From Pseudomonadota bacterium (GTDB lineage Bacteria > Myxococcota_A > Polyangia > Haliangiales > Haliangiaceae), in contig JAKSDA010000161.1 of NCBI GenBank assembly GCA_022360315.1, forward strand, positions 1 to 54,470: 54,470 nucleotides of DNA, in the 5' to 3' direction. Positions 25,786-35,805 of the stretch are shown here, piece by piece. Below the pieces are notes generated by a model, which was not told the DNA's origin, ran no database searches, and saw only the letters and a program-made list of their open reading frames with translations. Within the stretch, counting starts at the first letter, position 1; each line of letters opens with the position of its first letter. Position numbers and translations under genes: made by a program.

Positions 25786-27335
25786 ATCGGTTTGACGATG
25801 CGGTCGATGGTGCGAATCAGTTTTTCGCGCGACATGGGTTTTTCGAGCACGGGAAGGCCTGTACGGGCCAAAAACTCCTTGACATGGGGGGCAAATACTC
25901 CGCCGCTGATAAACAGAACGCGTTTGTCGAGGTGGGGATACGCTGTCGCGAGTTTGCCGTAAAAACCCGGTCCATCCATTTCGGGCATCATCAGATCACA
26001 GAGCACGACGGCGAAGGAAGCGTCGCGATGCAAGTGGTCCAGTGCCTCTCGGGCGGAGCTGAACGCCGCGACCTCGTACTCGTCGTCGAGCATGCGGTGA
26101 ATGGCTCGACGGACCAGGCTGTCGTCGTCGACCAGCAGGATTCTGTGGGCCAGGCGTCGGCCACCGGCCAGCTCGCCAGTGTCCGACCCGGCCTCTTGCG
26201 GGATGAGATGCGAATCGATCGGCAGCGAAACAGTGAAGCGACTGCCCTGTCCCACCCGGCTCGATACTTCGATCCGTCCGCCGTGGGTTTCGACCAGCTC
26301 GACCGACAGCGACAACCCCAGTCCGGTGCCCTGATCCTCGGGCTTGGTGGTGAAAAACGGCTCGAAGATCCGTTGCTGAATATCCTGTGGAATGCCGGAG
26401 CCGGTGTCTTTGACGGAGATTGTGACCTCGCCGCCGACCCGGGCTGTCTCGATCTCAATGCGGTTTTCTTCGGCCCGACCGGCCTCGATCGCCTGTACGG
26501 CGTTGAGTATCAAGTTGATGAGAACCTGCGATAGCTTGCCGCGATCGCCCAGGATGTGGGGGATGGGGCCGAGGCTCTGAATCAGCCTGGCCCGATGCCG
26601 GACTTCGTTGCGGGTCAATCGGCAGGCGGTTTGTACGACTTCGTTGAGGTCGACCCGTTCGACCACATCGCGATCGATGCGCGAAAACGCCCGCAAATGG
26701 CTGGCGATACCGCGAATTCTCTCCATTCCGGTGGTACTTTCGGCGAGCATTGCGCGTATTTCTTGGAGCCGCTCGGGCAGCCCGTACTCGGCAACGATTC
26801 CCATATAGGCCCTGTTGCCGCGCTCGCCTTCGGCTGCAGCGTGGATGAAGTGCTCGATCGCGCGGTCGAATACTTCGCAGTGCTCGCCCATGACGGTCAA
26901 GTTGGCCATCACGTATGTCGCGGGGTTGTTGATCTCGTGAGCGACCCCGGCACAGAGCTGTCCGATCGACGCCAGTTTGTCCGAATGGATCAAGCGGGCG
27001 CGCAGTTGTTCTGCCGTTTTGCGATCGGTGATGTCGCGGAGCAACGTCATCGTGGCCGGCTCGCCTTGCCATTCTATGGGGATGCTGCGCCTTTCCGCGA
27101 TCAGCTGCCGCCCTCCGGCACCGACCACATCGAACCGGGATCCCTCGGGGGCATCTGTGAAGTACTCGAAACGCCGGCCGATCAGCTCCCCCGACGGACG
27201 CTGCAACATCTCTACCGCAGCTGGATTCACAAACCGGATGACACCGTCGTCACCGGTGATGACGACTCCGTCGGAGGTCTGAGCGGCCAGTATCTGTAGC
27301 GCCAGCAGGCTCGGGTTTGGATCAGACGGTTGCAT
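25767..27335 (-). CDS. Hybrid histidine kinase (PAS-HisKA-HATPase-REC)
   Basis: A 522-residue cytoplasmic sensor kinase with no transmembrane segment. A PAS domain spans residues ~10-110 (SDGVVITGDDGVIRFVNPAA, then TLLRDITDRKTAEQ). HisKA has the phosphoacceptor His133 in GVAHEINNPATY. The HATPase domain has LINLILNAVQAI (N box), VKDTGSGIPQDI (G1), FFTTKPEDQGTGLGLS (F and G2) and RFTVSLPI. The C-terminal receiver has VDDDSLVRRA, the phosphoacceptor Asp447 (CDLMMPEMDG) and the late Lys (EKPMS). The start at 27335 was chosen because the upstream part is unlike any domain, although its purine-rich site is very close to the ATG. No response regulator gene is adjacent, so the receiver may act in a phosphorelay. 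Confidence 0.95.
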   Translation of the reverse strand: MQPSDPNPSLLALQILAAQTSDGVVITGDDGVIRFVNPAAVEMLQRPSGELIGRRFEYFTDAPEGSRFDVVGAGGRQLIAERRSIPIEWQGEPATMTLLRDITDRKTAEQLRARLIHSDKLASIGQLCAGVAHEINNPATYVMANLTVMGEHCEVFDRAIEHFIHAAAEGERGNRAYMGIVAEYGLPERLQEIRAMLAESTTGMERIRGIASHLRAFSRIDRDVVERVDLNEVVQTACRLTRNEVRHRARLIQSLGPIPHILGDRGKLSQVLINLILNAVQAIEAGRAEENRIEIETARVGGEVTISVKDTGSGIPQDIQQRIFEPFFTTKPEDQGTGLGLSLSVELVETHGGRIEVSSRVGQGSRFTVSLPIDSHLIPQEAGSDTGELAGGRRLAHRILLVDDDSLVRRAIHRMLDDEYEVAAFSSAREALDHLHRDASFAVVLCDLMMPEMDGPGFYGKLATAYPHLDKRVLFISGGVFAPHVKEFLARTGLPVLEKPMSREKLIRTIDRIVKPIYPAEP

Positions 27336-27645
27336 GTCCTCCCTGGTCGTGGCGAGGTCCCGGCAAGGGATGCTTCGCTGTGTTCTGCTCGCCGGGCGTC
27401 CGGCTCGATCGTACACCGCTACCGTACACCGCCACTCGACGCAACCTGCAGTTTGCTTGTCCCGGGCACTTGCAGGTGGGTCCAATGGGATAAATTATTG
27501 CCGGCATGTCCGGACGATCAGATCCGACATAACAGAATTTTGAACCATGCATTGAGTGAGTGCCGCCGTCAGATCGCGGCTTTCTCGACATGGCTGGTGT
27601 TGTCGGGCGCTATGGCGACAGATTCTGTGCGCAGCTCCCGAACAC
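27336..27645. other. Intergenic region, no gene seen
   Basis: A 310-bp gap between the methyltransferase stop and the hybrid kinase start, both on the minus strand. Frames across it are short and without family resemblance. It should contain the kinase promoter; no clear boxes or hairpins were found. Confidence 0.45.
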
Positions 27646-28383
27646 TCATAACCCAGGTATGCGCCGCCACCACAATCCGGTGCATTCGGGCACCCGGATG
27701 AGCTTTTCATGACGAATTTTTTCGGTAAGACCGCTGCCAAAAAAAAGGCCGCACAATTCTTGTGCCTCGTCGCTGCTGGCAAACAGGTAATCGGTGCGCA
27801 GCCAGCGGCGGTGAAAACCATGCTCGTCCTCCAGCCAGCAATAGTAATCGGCAAGCCCGTCGCTCGGGGGCCGGGGCTCGCGCAATCCGGTACCCAACGT
27901 CTCGATCACGATCATATGGCCACCCGGCGCGAGTGCTCGCTCCATCTCGCCCAGCGCGGCCCCGACCGCCGACTTCCAGTCTGCTGGCAGCCACATCGTG
28001 AAATGTCCGAATACCCACCCGGCGATCGCCAGATCAGCCCAGCCATTCGCGACCGGCAGGGCACGGGCGTCGGCACACGCCAGTGCAGTCGACACTCCAT
28101 CGACGTCCTGCCCAGGCCGGCCGAATCCGCGCCAGTCGAGCCTCTGCCGGGCAACTTCCAGCATTGCTAGCTCGCGGTCAAACCCGATCACTCGGGCTCC
28201 GCCACCGACGAGCAACTCGGTGATCCGTCCAGTCCCGGTACCGACTTCGAGTACCGTTCGTCTCGCGATTGGACACACATCTCGAATACCGGCCAGTAGA
28301 TGATGCTCGCAGTCCTCGGCCCGGACCAACCGGTCGTACTGCTTCGCGTATTCGCGATAGATTGTCCTGTGATCGAGCTCCAT
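27646..28383 (-). CDS. Class I SAM-dependent methyltransferase
   Basis: A 245-residue methyltransferase. Motif I is RTVLEVGTGTGRITELLVGGG, followed by the acidic end of beta-2 (VIGFDRELAML) and motif IV region DLAIAGWVFGHF; later APGGHMIVIETLGTG matches post-motif strands. The N-terminus (TIYREYAKQYDRLVRAED) is the usual capping helix of small-molecule methyltransferases of the UbiE/type 11 group. The substrate cannot be inferred. The gene stands alone between orn and the hybrid kinase, with 190 bp on its 5' side. No ribosome site is obvious before the ATG. Confidence 0.9.
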   Translation of the reverse strand: MELDHRTIYREYAKQYDRLVRAEDCEHHLLAGIRDVCPIARRTVLEVGTGTGRITELLVGGGARVIGFDRELAMLEVARQRLDWRGFGRPGQDVDGVSTALACADARALPVANGWADLAIAGWVFGHFTMWLPADWKSAVGAALGEMERALAPGGHMIVIETLGTGLREPRPPSDGLADYYCWLEDEHGFHRRWLRTDYLFASSDEAQELCGLFFGSGLTEKIRHEKLIRVPECTGLWWRRIPGL

Positions 28384-28574
28384 GTTCTTGTACCGAAGTC
28401 TGCGTTCTACAACAGGCTCGGCTTCATATCGCTATCAGCAACGAGTATGGCAGATATTGATGTCGGTCGGACACTCCGGCACGGAATGCGAAGGTTTCCC
28501 AAAAACTGTCTGGCAAAAATCTACCGTATGAAACTACCAAAAAACCGTCTATGCGAGAATCTCTATCTACCGGT

Positions 28575-29120
28575 TCAGGACGAAAACACGGTATTTTTGT
28601 AATGGCGCAGCTCGGCGAGGGATTCGTGGATATCATCCATCGCGCGGTGACATTCGCGTTTTTTGGGGATCTTGGCAAACTGGTCCGGATACCAGCGCCG
28701 CACCAGTTCCTTGACCGTTGATACGTCGACGATGCGGTAATGCAAGTAGTCGTCGAGCTGGGACATATAGCGGCGCAAAAAGCGCCGATCCTGGTGGATC
28801 GAATTGCCGGCGAGTGGACAGGTACGGGGCAGACAGTGCTGGGCGAGGAAAGCGATGATCTCGGCCTCGGCCTGGCTCTCGGTCAGCGTCGAGGCTCGAA
28901 CCCTGTCGAGCAAACCAGACTGGCTGTGATGGGTTTGATTCCACTCATCCATCGCAGCGAGGACTGACTCCGGCTGGTGGATGACGAGGTTGGGCCCCTC
29001 GGCGACGATGTCGAGGCCGCTGTCGGTGACCAGCACGGCGGCTTCGATAATGCGTTCACCAGCTGGATCGAGGCCGGTCATCTCGAGATCCATCCAAACC
29101 AAGTGGTCCGAGCTTGCCAC
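28575..29120 (-). CDS. orn: Oligoribonuclease
   Basis: A 181-residue DEDDh exonuclease, the same length as E. coli Orn, which degrades 2-5-nt RNA including pGpG. Motifs: LVWMDLEMTGLDP (D, E), GNSIHQDRRFLRRYMSQLDDYLHYRIVDVST (D) and RAMDDIHESLAELRHYK (H, D). The start was placed at the GTG codon at 29120 because it gives the family length. The frame continues upstream to a TTG at 29166-29168 that lies inside the miniature repeat at 29157-29310, and those 16 codons look unrelated. A repeat therefore sits only 36 bp upstream and probably supplies or displaces the promoter. Confidence 0.93.
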   Translation of the reverse strand: MASSDHLVWMDLEMTGLDPAGERIIEAAVLVTDSGLDIVAEGPNLVIHQPESVLAAMDEWNQTHHSQSGLLDRVRASTLTESQAEAEIIAFLAQHCLPRTCPLAGNSIHQDRRFLRRYMSQLDDYLHYRIVDVSTVKELVRRWYPDQFAKIPKKRECHRAMDDIHESLAELRHYKNTVFSS

Positions 29121-29156
29121 ACGCCGTTGGTAACACGTTCTCTCCCCGGCGTCTAA

Positions 29157-29310
29157 GAGCCGGTCCAAAAACTCTCCGCGTCGCCAGAGCGCCGATCCAT
29201 CACCGCCAGCGGGCTTGCTCGTCGGTCAACCCAGTATTATCCACTCCTCGCGCACCCACTGGCGGCGCGCCTCGCCGCTCTGGCTCGGTCCGAGGTTTTT
29301 GGACCGGCTC
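29157..29310. mobile_element. Miniature inverted-repeat element, family A, copy 1
   Basis: A 154-bp element with terminal inverted repeats GAGCCGGTCCAAAAAC on the left and the matching GTTTTTGGACCGGCTC on the right. It is flanked by a 3-bp direct repeat TAA (29154-29156 and 29311-29313). The interior is also loosely palindromic, so the RNA or single strand would form a long hairpin. A copy ~90% identical lies at 54335. A TNA-type 3-bp duplication with GAGCC-type ends resembles some IS5-family groups, so it could be a MITE mobilised by such a transposase; no transposase is present here. Confidence 0.85.
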
Positions 29311-29321
29311 TAAGTACTTAG

Positions 29322-29410
29322 GTACCGCGACCCGCAAGTAAGTACCCATGATGGCCGACCAGCCCGCCGATGGCTGTGTTGCTCATCGGTCACGTAGCCC
29401 ACTATGCTCA
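29322..29410. repeat. Dispersed repeat family B, copy 2 (left part)
   Basis: From GTACCGCGACCCGCAAGTA onward this copy matches the window's first ~87 bases with only a few differences, then diverges at the 3' end of the sigma-54 activator gene (stop at 29412-29414). The right terminal repeat seen in copy 1 is missing, so this is a solo left end or a truncated copy. It lies 11 bp from element A, making a composite repeat island between orn and the activator. Confidence 0.75.
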
Positions 29411-29411
29411 C

Positions 29412-31328
29412 TCACAGCATATCGAGCTGGTTCATGCGCAGCTGGATAGCGCGTTTCGACACTTTTAGTTTTCGCGCCACCTGGTCGAGATCGCCGTCGT
29501 ACTCGGCCAGCAGTTGCTCTATCTCCGGGCGCGTGATGTCCTTGGCCTGGCGGACGCCAGCGAGCTTCTTGGTCATGTTGTAGAGGGTGCTGCGCGGAAT
29601 GCCGAGCCGTTTGGCCGCCGCTCCCTGTCTCCAGTCGCACGCTTCCAGGGCGGCATAGACCTGCTCCGGGGTCACTGCCCTGCGCGGCTTGCTCTCCTCC
29701 TCCGCCGGACTCGGGCGCGGATTGCTATCTCCTTCTCGCGGCGCTGTGGGCAGGTTCTCCTGGGTTTCAGTCTTCTCGTCGTCTTCTTCGTCAAACAACG
29801 GACCAGTCCAGCTCTCGTCTGGGTTGATCAGCTCGTCAGTCTGTTCCGATAATCCCGCGTCGCCGCTGTCCACGAATGCCGTGCCGGCGGAGCCATGGCG
29901 CTGGTTGTCGGGACGATGGACGATTGGTCCAACTGGTTCCAGAGTGGAATCGGGCCGCTGTGAGGCCAGTTGACTCTTGGCCCGGGGCCACTCACTCAGC
30001 ACCCGCTCGACGCTTTCATCGACCTGGAGTTCTTTGGCGCCGCGGCTGGAGATCACCAGCTGCCTGATCACATTGGCCAGTTGGCGGATGTTACCCGACC
30101 AGTCGTGTCGGTAGAGCCTGATCATCAGAGCGGGCGGGAACCACAGGGCGCGCGATGGTCCCATCGGCTCCAGGCGCCATGCTTCGCCGATCTTTTTGAG
30201 TTCGTTCTCGAGAAAGTACATCGCCAGACGGCCGATATCGTCACGCCGCTCGCGCAGCGGCGCGACCCGGATTTCGTAGCCGGAAAGGCGGTGATAGAGC
30301 GCTGAGCGAAACGTTCCGTCGGGACCGCCCTCTTCGATGTTGGCATCAGTGGCGGCAATGATCCGCACATCGACCCTGCGTTCGGTCTGCTCGCCAATCG
30401 CGGTGAGCGTCCCCTCGGCCAGGGTGCGCAGAAGCATGGCCTGGATGTTGGGCGGAGTCTCGCCGATCTCGTCGAGGAATAGAGTTCCGCCGTCAGCGCG
30501 CTGGAACAGCCCGGGGTGCTCTTTCAGCGCCCCGGTGAACGAACCTCTGGCATGACCAAAAAGCTCGGATACTGCAGTCGACGGCGAGATCGCAGCCATA
30601 TTGACCGATATACATGGCCTGTCTGCGCGCCGCGAGGCCGAGTGGATGGCTTGGGCTATCCGCTCCTTGCCCACCCCGGTCTCGCCCCGGATGAGCACTG
30701 TTTCGTCGAGGTCGGCAACCTGGGCGATCTTTTCCTGCACCCGGCGGATACCGTCGCTCTCGCCGACGAGATTGTAGCTCTCGGTGCGATCGGTGAGCGA
30801 AACCAGGTGCAATATGAGAATCACGCGGTGACTCAGCTCGAGAAGCACACCGGAGTCGAGCGCGGACAGGGCGATGGTCATCGAATCCTGAACCGGCCTT
30901 CCATCGACGCGAAAATGCATGCCCGGCTTCAGGGAGAATTCGATCGTGCTGTCGTCGAGCTTGACCAGGCGAATGGGCTTCCGGCTCACGAAGCGATCCC
31001 GAATGCTCTGCGGCAGAGTCCCGCGCGGGTTGACGAACTCCGGTTCGTTGCGCGACAGTTTGACCGGGTGCCCGGTGAGCAGGCCGCCGATCACGGAACG
31101 TTCGCCAATACGGCGAAGATCGGGGTGATAGAGAATGGTCAGGCACGGCCAGCGAGTGACGTTCTCGATGCCTGAAATGCTGTGCGACTCGATGGTCTCC
31201 GCTTGGCTGATGCCACTGTCTTCGGGCGGATTTGGCACTATGCTGTAATCGCTGAAAGTTGCCTGGCCGTCAAGACCGTTCCGGGCCGCGGCCCGCCCGC
31301 GCCGCGGCACCGCGAAAACGCGCACCAC
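29412..31328 (-). CDS. Sigma-54-dependent activator with FHA-like domain
   Basis: A ~638-residue enhancer-binding protein. The N-terminus (RRIGERSVIGGLLTGHPVKL, then LSRNEPEFVN) fits an FHA-like phosphothreonine-binding fold. The AAA+ domain has Walker A GETGVGKE, the sigma-54 contact loop as GSFTGA (Ala to Ser variant), Walker B GGTLFLDEIGE and R-finger region (LYHRLSGYEIRVAPLRERRDDI). A long acidic/Pro-rich linker follows. The C-terminus has two helix-turn-helix segments, WRQGAAAKRLGIPRSTLYNM and the last 30 residues (VARKLKVSKRAIQLRMNQL), instead of the usual single Fis HTH. The start is uncertain: GTG codons at 31328, 31325 and 31310 are candidates, and the frame runs further into the divergent gene. 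FHA coupling suggests control by the Ser/Thr kinases. Confidence 0.88.
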   Translation of the reverse strand: MVRVFAVPRRGRAAARNGLDGQATFSDYSIVPNPPEDSGISQAETIESHSISGIENVTRWPCLTILYHPDLRRIGERSVIGGLLTGHPVKLSRNEPEFVNPRGTLPQSIRDRFVSRKPIRLVKLDDSTIEFSLKPGMHFRVDGRPVQDSMTIALSALDSGVLLELSHRVILILHLVSLTDRTESYNLVGESDGIRRVQEKIAQVADLDETVLIRGETGVGKERIAQAIHSASRRADRPCISVNMAAISPSTAVSELFGHARGSFTGALKEHPGLFQRADGGTLFLDEIGETPPNIQAMLLRTLAEGTLTAIGEQTERRVDVRIIAATDANIEEGGPDGTFRSALYHRLSGYEIRVAPLRERRDDIGRLAMYFLENELKKIGEAWRLEPMGPSRALWFPPALMIRLYRHDWSGNIRQLANVIRQLVISSRGAKELQVDESVERVLSEWPRAKSQLASQRPDSTLEPVGPIVHRPDNQRHGSAGTAFVDSGDAGLSEQTDELINPDESWTGPLFDEEDDEKTETQENLPTAPREGDSNPRPSPAEEESKPRRAVTPEQVYAALEACDWRQGAAAKRLGIPRSTLYNMTKKLAGVRQAKDITRPEIEQLLAEYDGDLDQVARKLKVSKRAIQLRMNQLDML

Positions 31329-31437
31329 GAGCGCGGGGTGCAGCTTCGGTGGTTGGCCAGATCGCGCCCGGTAGCTGCAACCTCGCGACAGTGCCGTGGT
31401 GACTAATCGGGCCCAGTCTGATTCAATTGGGTCACCG

Positions 31438-34400
31438 GTGAAGCTGATCAAGCAGGCCATTTTGGAGCATCGCGAGGGCACCTCTGACAAGGTGTACGAG
31501 GTGGATCTGTGCCAGGTCGGCGATGATCAGTACGTGGTCAATTTTCGCTATGGCCGGCGCGGTGGTAGTTTGCGCGAAGGTACCAAGACCGCATTGCCGG
31601 TTGGCCGCGACCAGGCCGATCGGGCGTTTGCCGCGCTGGTAGCCTCGAAAACCAAAAAGGGCTACCGACATAAAAACCATGGTTCGACGGCAAGCGAATT
31701 GCCGCAGACCGATGACACCGCTGTCAACCAACCCGATGGCAGTGCAATTGAGAGGGCTGGCCGGATCCTCGGTCCAGGCGAGCAGGCGATCATGGAGCGC
31801 TTGCGACAGGGCGATCGGGCTCGGCGCGGGGCGTGGAAACTCGACCGGGCGGTGTGGCGTGCGGGTGAACTGGGCCTGGCCGAGGCCGAGCCTCTGCTGG
31901 TCGAGTGCTGGCGCGCGGCCAAAAAGAACCAGCTGGTTCGCCGCTACTCGATCGCCTGGGCGCTGGGTCGCCGTGCTGCGCGCCTTTCCAGCTCGGCGAT
32001 CGAGGTCCTGGAAGCGATCGCCGACGACCACAACGAGGCCGAGAGCACGCGTCGTATTGCCGTCGAGGGGCTCAGGCGTCTGTACGACGACGAGCGGCGC
32101 GCTGGGCTGATCGAGGACCATATCGGCCGTCTGCCCGGATCGCTGGCCGAACTGGCCGAGACCGGCCCAGCCGAGCTTTTTGCCGCCGAGCTCGCCGCAA
32201 TGCTGGACGGTGAACAGGACGAGTCGGTTCGCAAGGCCGCGCAGCGCGCTCTCGAGACCTGTTACCTCATCGACAACCAGCACGTCCGGCCCGGGTTGCT
32301 CGCGGTTTTGCGCGACCGGCCGGTCGGCGCCAACTATTTCGTGCGCATGCGGCACATTTTTAAGGCGGCCGAATTCCGCCGCGACGGCGAGGTATTCGGC
32401 CTGCTCGCCTACCGCTTTGAAAAGACCCCGGCGAATCGAATCGACTGGTATTCGCGGCGCGACCGATCCGAGCCGTTTCGCCAGCCCACTCGCATGTATT
32501 TGCGGCGCCGGGTATGGCGCACCCTGCGCCGGCTCGGCCGGGATGGCAGCCGGGATTTTGTCACGATGGCCGTGGGTGTTCTCCTGCCGGTTGTGGACGG
32601 CGATGCCGGGCAACCCAAAACCCGGACCTACTATCGCTGGCGCGCTCCCAACATCGTCATCACGTGGGACCGCTTTGCCGGCTACTGGGCATTCAACCAT
32701 CTTCTCTACGGCCACAGTCCGCGTTATTACCCCGATGCGAACAGTAAAACCCGGCGCTGCCGCGCTTCGTATAAACCGGGCGACCCACCGCCCAGGGCGC
32801 GCGAGGAGTCGTTTCCCCATCTCTGGGATGGCAATCCGGCCGGCCTTCTGCATCTTCTCGATGAGAGCGAATGCGGGCCAGTGCACGAGTTTGCGGCCAA
32901 GGCGCTGCGCGCCAATACGGCATTTCTGGCCCGCATCGACAGTAGCGCCGCCATCATGCTTCTGGCCCGGCCCTACGACGTCACGCTGGAACTCGGCTTC
33001 GAACTGGCCGAGCGGCTCTACGACCCCGGGCAACCCGACATCGAATTGCTCACTGCCGTGACCGATTGTCGCCTGGCCCGCGCACGCGAGAGGGCGCGCA
33101 GCTGGATCGACCACCGGCGCGAGGAGCTGTGCCGGAATACCCAGTTCATGGCCGGCCTGGCCGCCAGCGCGTATCGGGACAACCGCGAGTACGCCCGCAA
33201 CGCGCTCCGCCTCGCGGTTCTCTCCGACCCCACTGCGCGGGCTCTGATCGGCCGGCTGATCGCGCTCATCGGCGATATGGGTCGGGACGAAGACGAGCGC
33301 ATCGGCGACATAGGCAGCACTCTTCTGGCCTGTTTTGGCTCCCGGCTGGCCAGCGTGGGCATCGAGATCATCCGCGATCTCATCGAGCATCCGGCCGCAG
33401 CCGCGCAGCAGTTTGCCGGCGAATTATTGCTCAATCACACCGAACTCGCCCGCCGCACCCCGGACGATCTCCTCTTGCGCCTGCTCGACTCGCCGCACCA
33501 GCCGGTGCGGGCCACCGGCGCCAGCCTGCTCGGCCAGTTGCCGGACAGCGTGCTTTCCGAGCACAGCGAGCTTCTCCTTCTGCTCTCGATCCACGAACTG
33601 GCCGATCTGCGCAGTGCCAGCCGGGCCATCATCTCCCGCCTGGCCGGTGCCAGCTGGTCACTTGCCACGGATCGATCGCCCGGCGCCAATTTTGTCCTCG
33701 CCTGTACCCGCGAACTCATGCACAAACAGGCCAAGGGGGTCCACAGCCACCTCCTCGCCCTGCTGCGCGACGAGCTCGGCGAGTATCTGGAACACATCGA
33801 CAAGGCGACCATCTGGCAGCTTCTGCACCACAAACACCCCCACGCCCAGGAGCTGGGTGGGGTGCTTCTGGCCTCGCGCATGGGGCCGGACGACCTGTCG
33901 GTGGCCGAGATCGTAAAGCTGTCCAGCCACGAAATTCTGGCCGTGAGGCGGGGGGCATGGGCCATGTGCGAAAGGGCCATCGATCGACTCAAACGGGCCA
34001 TGCCCACGGCCATCCGCCTGCTCGACGCCAGCTGGCGCGATTCGCGCGAGTTTGCATTCGGTTTTTTCCGCGACCGGATGACCGATCCGAGCTCACTCCC
34101 GACATCTTGGTGGCCATCTGCGACAGCGTCCGGCCGGATGTGCAGCAGTTTGGTCGCGAGCTCATCACCCGCTATTTCCGGGAAGAAGACGGACAGACCT
34201 ACTTGCTCCGGCTCAGCGAACACCCCGGCGAGGCCCTCCAGCTCTTTGCCAGCAATTATCTCGAGCGCTATGCCTCGGGCCGGCCCGAGCGCATCGGCGA
34301 GCTCGAGCCGTATTTCACGACCGTGCTGTCCCGGGTCAACAAGGGCCGCATCGCCAAACAGCGCTGTATCGCTTTTTTATTCCGCGAGGCCCTGAGCGGC

Positions 34401-35778
34401 GAGGAAAGTGCATACATCGCCGCGCGCATCTTTGCCCGCCAATCGGCGACCGCGGCCATCGGCGACTCGAACTTCACCCCATGGACGTGCACAATATGTG
34501 CTTCGTCCTGCGCCGGCACAAAGAGCTAAAAGGCCCCCGCTCCATGCGATTTCGCCTGGTTCCCGATCAGCCGATCACCATCTTGTTCGAGCCGTGGAAT
34601 CGCCAATTGCGGTGTCCGCGCTCGCTCTACCGGGGCGAGCGCGAGGAGGAAATCCGGGTGTGGGGTCGCCGGCGCATCCACATTCTCGAGCGCCTCATAC
34701 CGATCGCCCACAAGTTCACCGTATCTCTTCTCGGCACCGGCATGCCGTCGTTTTATGTTGCCGATCTGGGCGAGATGTCATTCACTCTCGGCCTGTCCGG
34801 CTGGACCGCCAACGACTGGTCGAGAGCGGGCAATTTCGACCTCATGGCACCGCGGGCAGAGGTCGACGACCTGACCAGGCGGCGGGTTTTTGACGCGCTC
34901 AAGGAGAACTGGGTCGAGGACGTCGCTTCGCTGGCCAAACGGCTCGACCTCGATCGAGCCCTGGTCCTGGGCGCGCTGTCCGCGTATACGCAAGCCGGAC
35001 GGGCCATCTACGATCTCGATAAACAGGTCTACCGGGTCCGCGAACTCAGTCGCGACCCCCTGCCCATGGACAAGTTGCGCTTTGCCAACCAGCGCGAGGC
35101 CTCGGCAACCAGTCTTCTCGACAGCGGTCGCGTGGGAGTCTCGGCCCGCCAGCTGGCCGGGCCGGCGGTCGAGATCACCGGCGTGGTCAAACATCGAAAT
35201 CGCACCTTTGGACCGGTCCTGGTCATCGATGCCGATCAGCGCATGGTCAAGGCCGAGTGTTCGTGTAATTTCTATCAGCAAACAAGCTGTACAGGGGTCC
35301 CTGCGAGCACATGCTGGCCGCTCGCATGGCGTTTGCCCGCAAGCGGGCGAGTCCGGCCGAAGGCCGTGAAAACAGCGCCGACAACCACTCTGATCCGATT
35401 GGCCAGATCCCTGGCCAGTCGGGCGGCGAGCCCGGCTTGGTGGGTCGGCTGTGGAACAAGCTGACCGGCCGGCAGGAGCGCGGCGGTCAGGCCGCATCGG
35501 GCAGCGCTGAGTGGATCGATCTGGCCCTCGACAATGCCATGCGCCAGCTGATCGACCGCGGTCTGGTCGAAGTGGCGCCGAGGCGACGCGACCAGCTCAT
35601 CGAGGACATGTTGCGAGCCGCCCTGCGCGCCCGCGGACTGGACTCGGCCATCGACCTCGCCGTCGCAGCCATGATCGACTCGGATGCCTCCGACGAAATA
35701 TGGGCCGACGATGAAAAGCTCCGCGACATCCTGCGCGACGCTTTCGAAGCGGTGGCCCGAGCGGCTGAAGACGGGTGA
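31438..35778 (+). pseudogene. WGR-HEAT-SWIM protein gene broken by three -1 shifts
   Basis: One ~1447-residue protein is spread over four frame segments. It starts at GTG 31438 with a WGR domain (residues 1-75, including YVVNFRYGRRGGSLREG), then a long array of HEAT-like helices (for example RIAVEGLRRLYDDERRAGL), a further region with VHNMCFVLRRHKELKGPRS, and a C-terminal SWIM zinc motif (CSCNFYQQ...GPCEHMLAARM), ending in an acidic helical tail. Frame breaks lie at about 34062-34069 (T6/C2), 34477-34480 (C4, an extra C restores FTPMDVHNM) and 35280-35282 (A3, an extra A restores YQQNKLYRGPCEH). Each is a one-base loss in a homopolymer. WGR proteins of this size are common in myxobacteria, function unknown. 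Either sequencing error or a decaying gene. Confidence 0.85.
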
Positions 35779-35805
35779 TCGCCACTCGAAGGCGACGCAA
35801 AAGAG

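Noticed and set aside
29157..29310. Repeat A considered as a rho-independent terminator pair
   Set aside because: The identical long structure at 54335 with TAA target duplications and no T tract fits a mobile element better.
31432..33390. 652-codon minus-strand frame opposite the WGR gene
   Set aside because: Antisense shadow; composition and lack of domains contrast with the WGR domain read on the plus strand.
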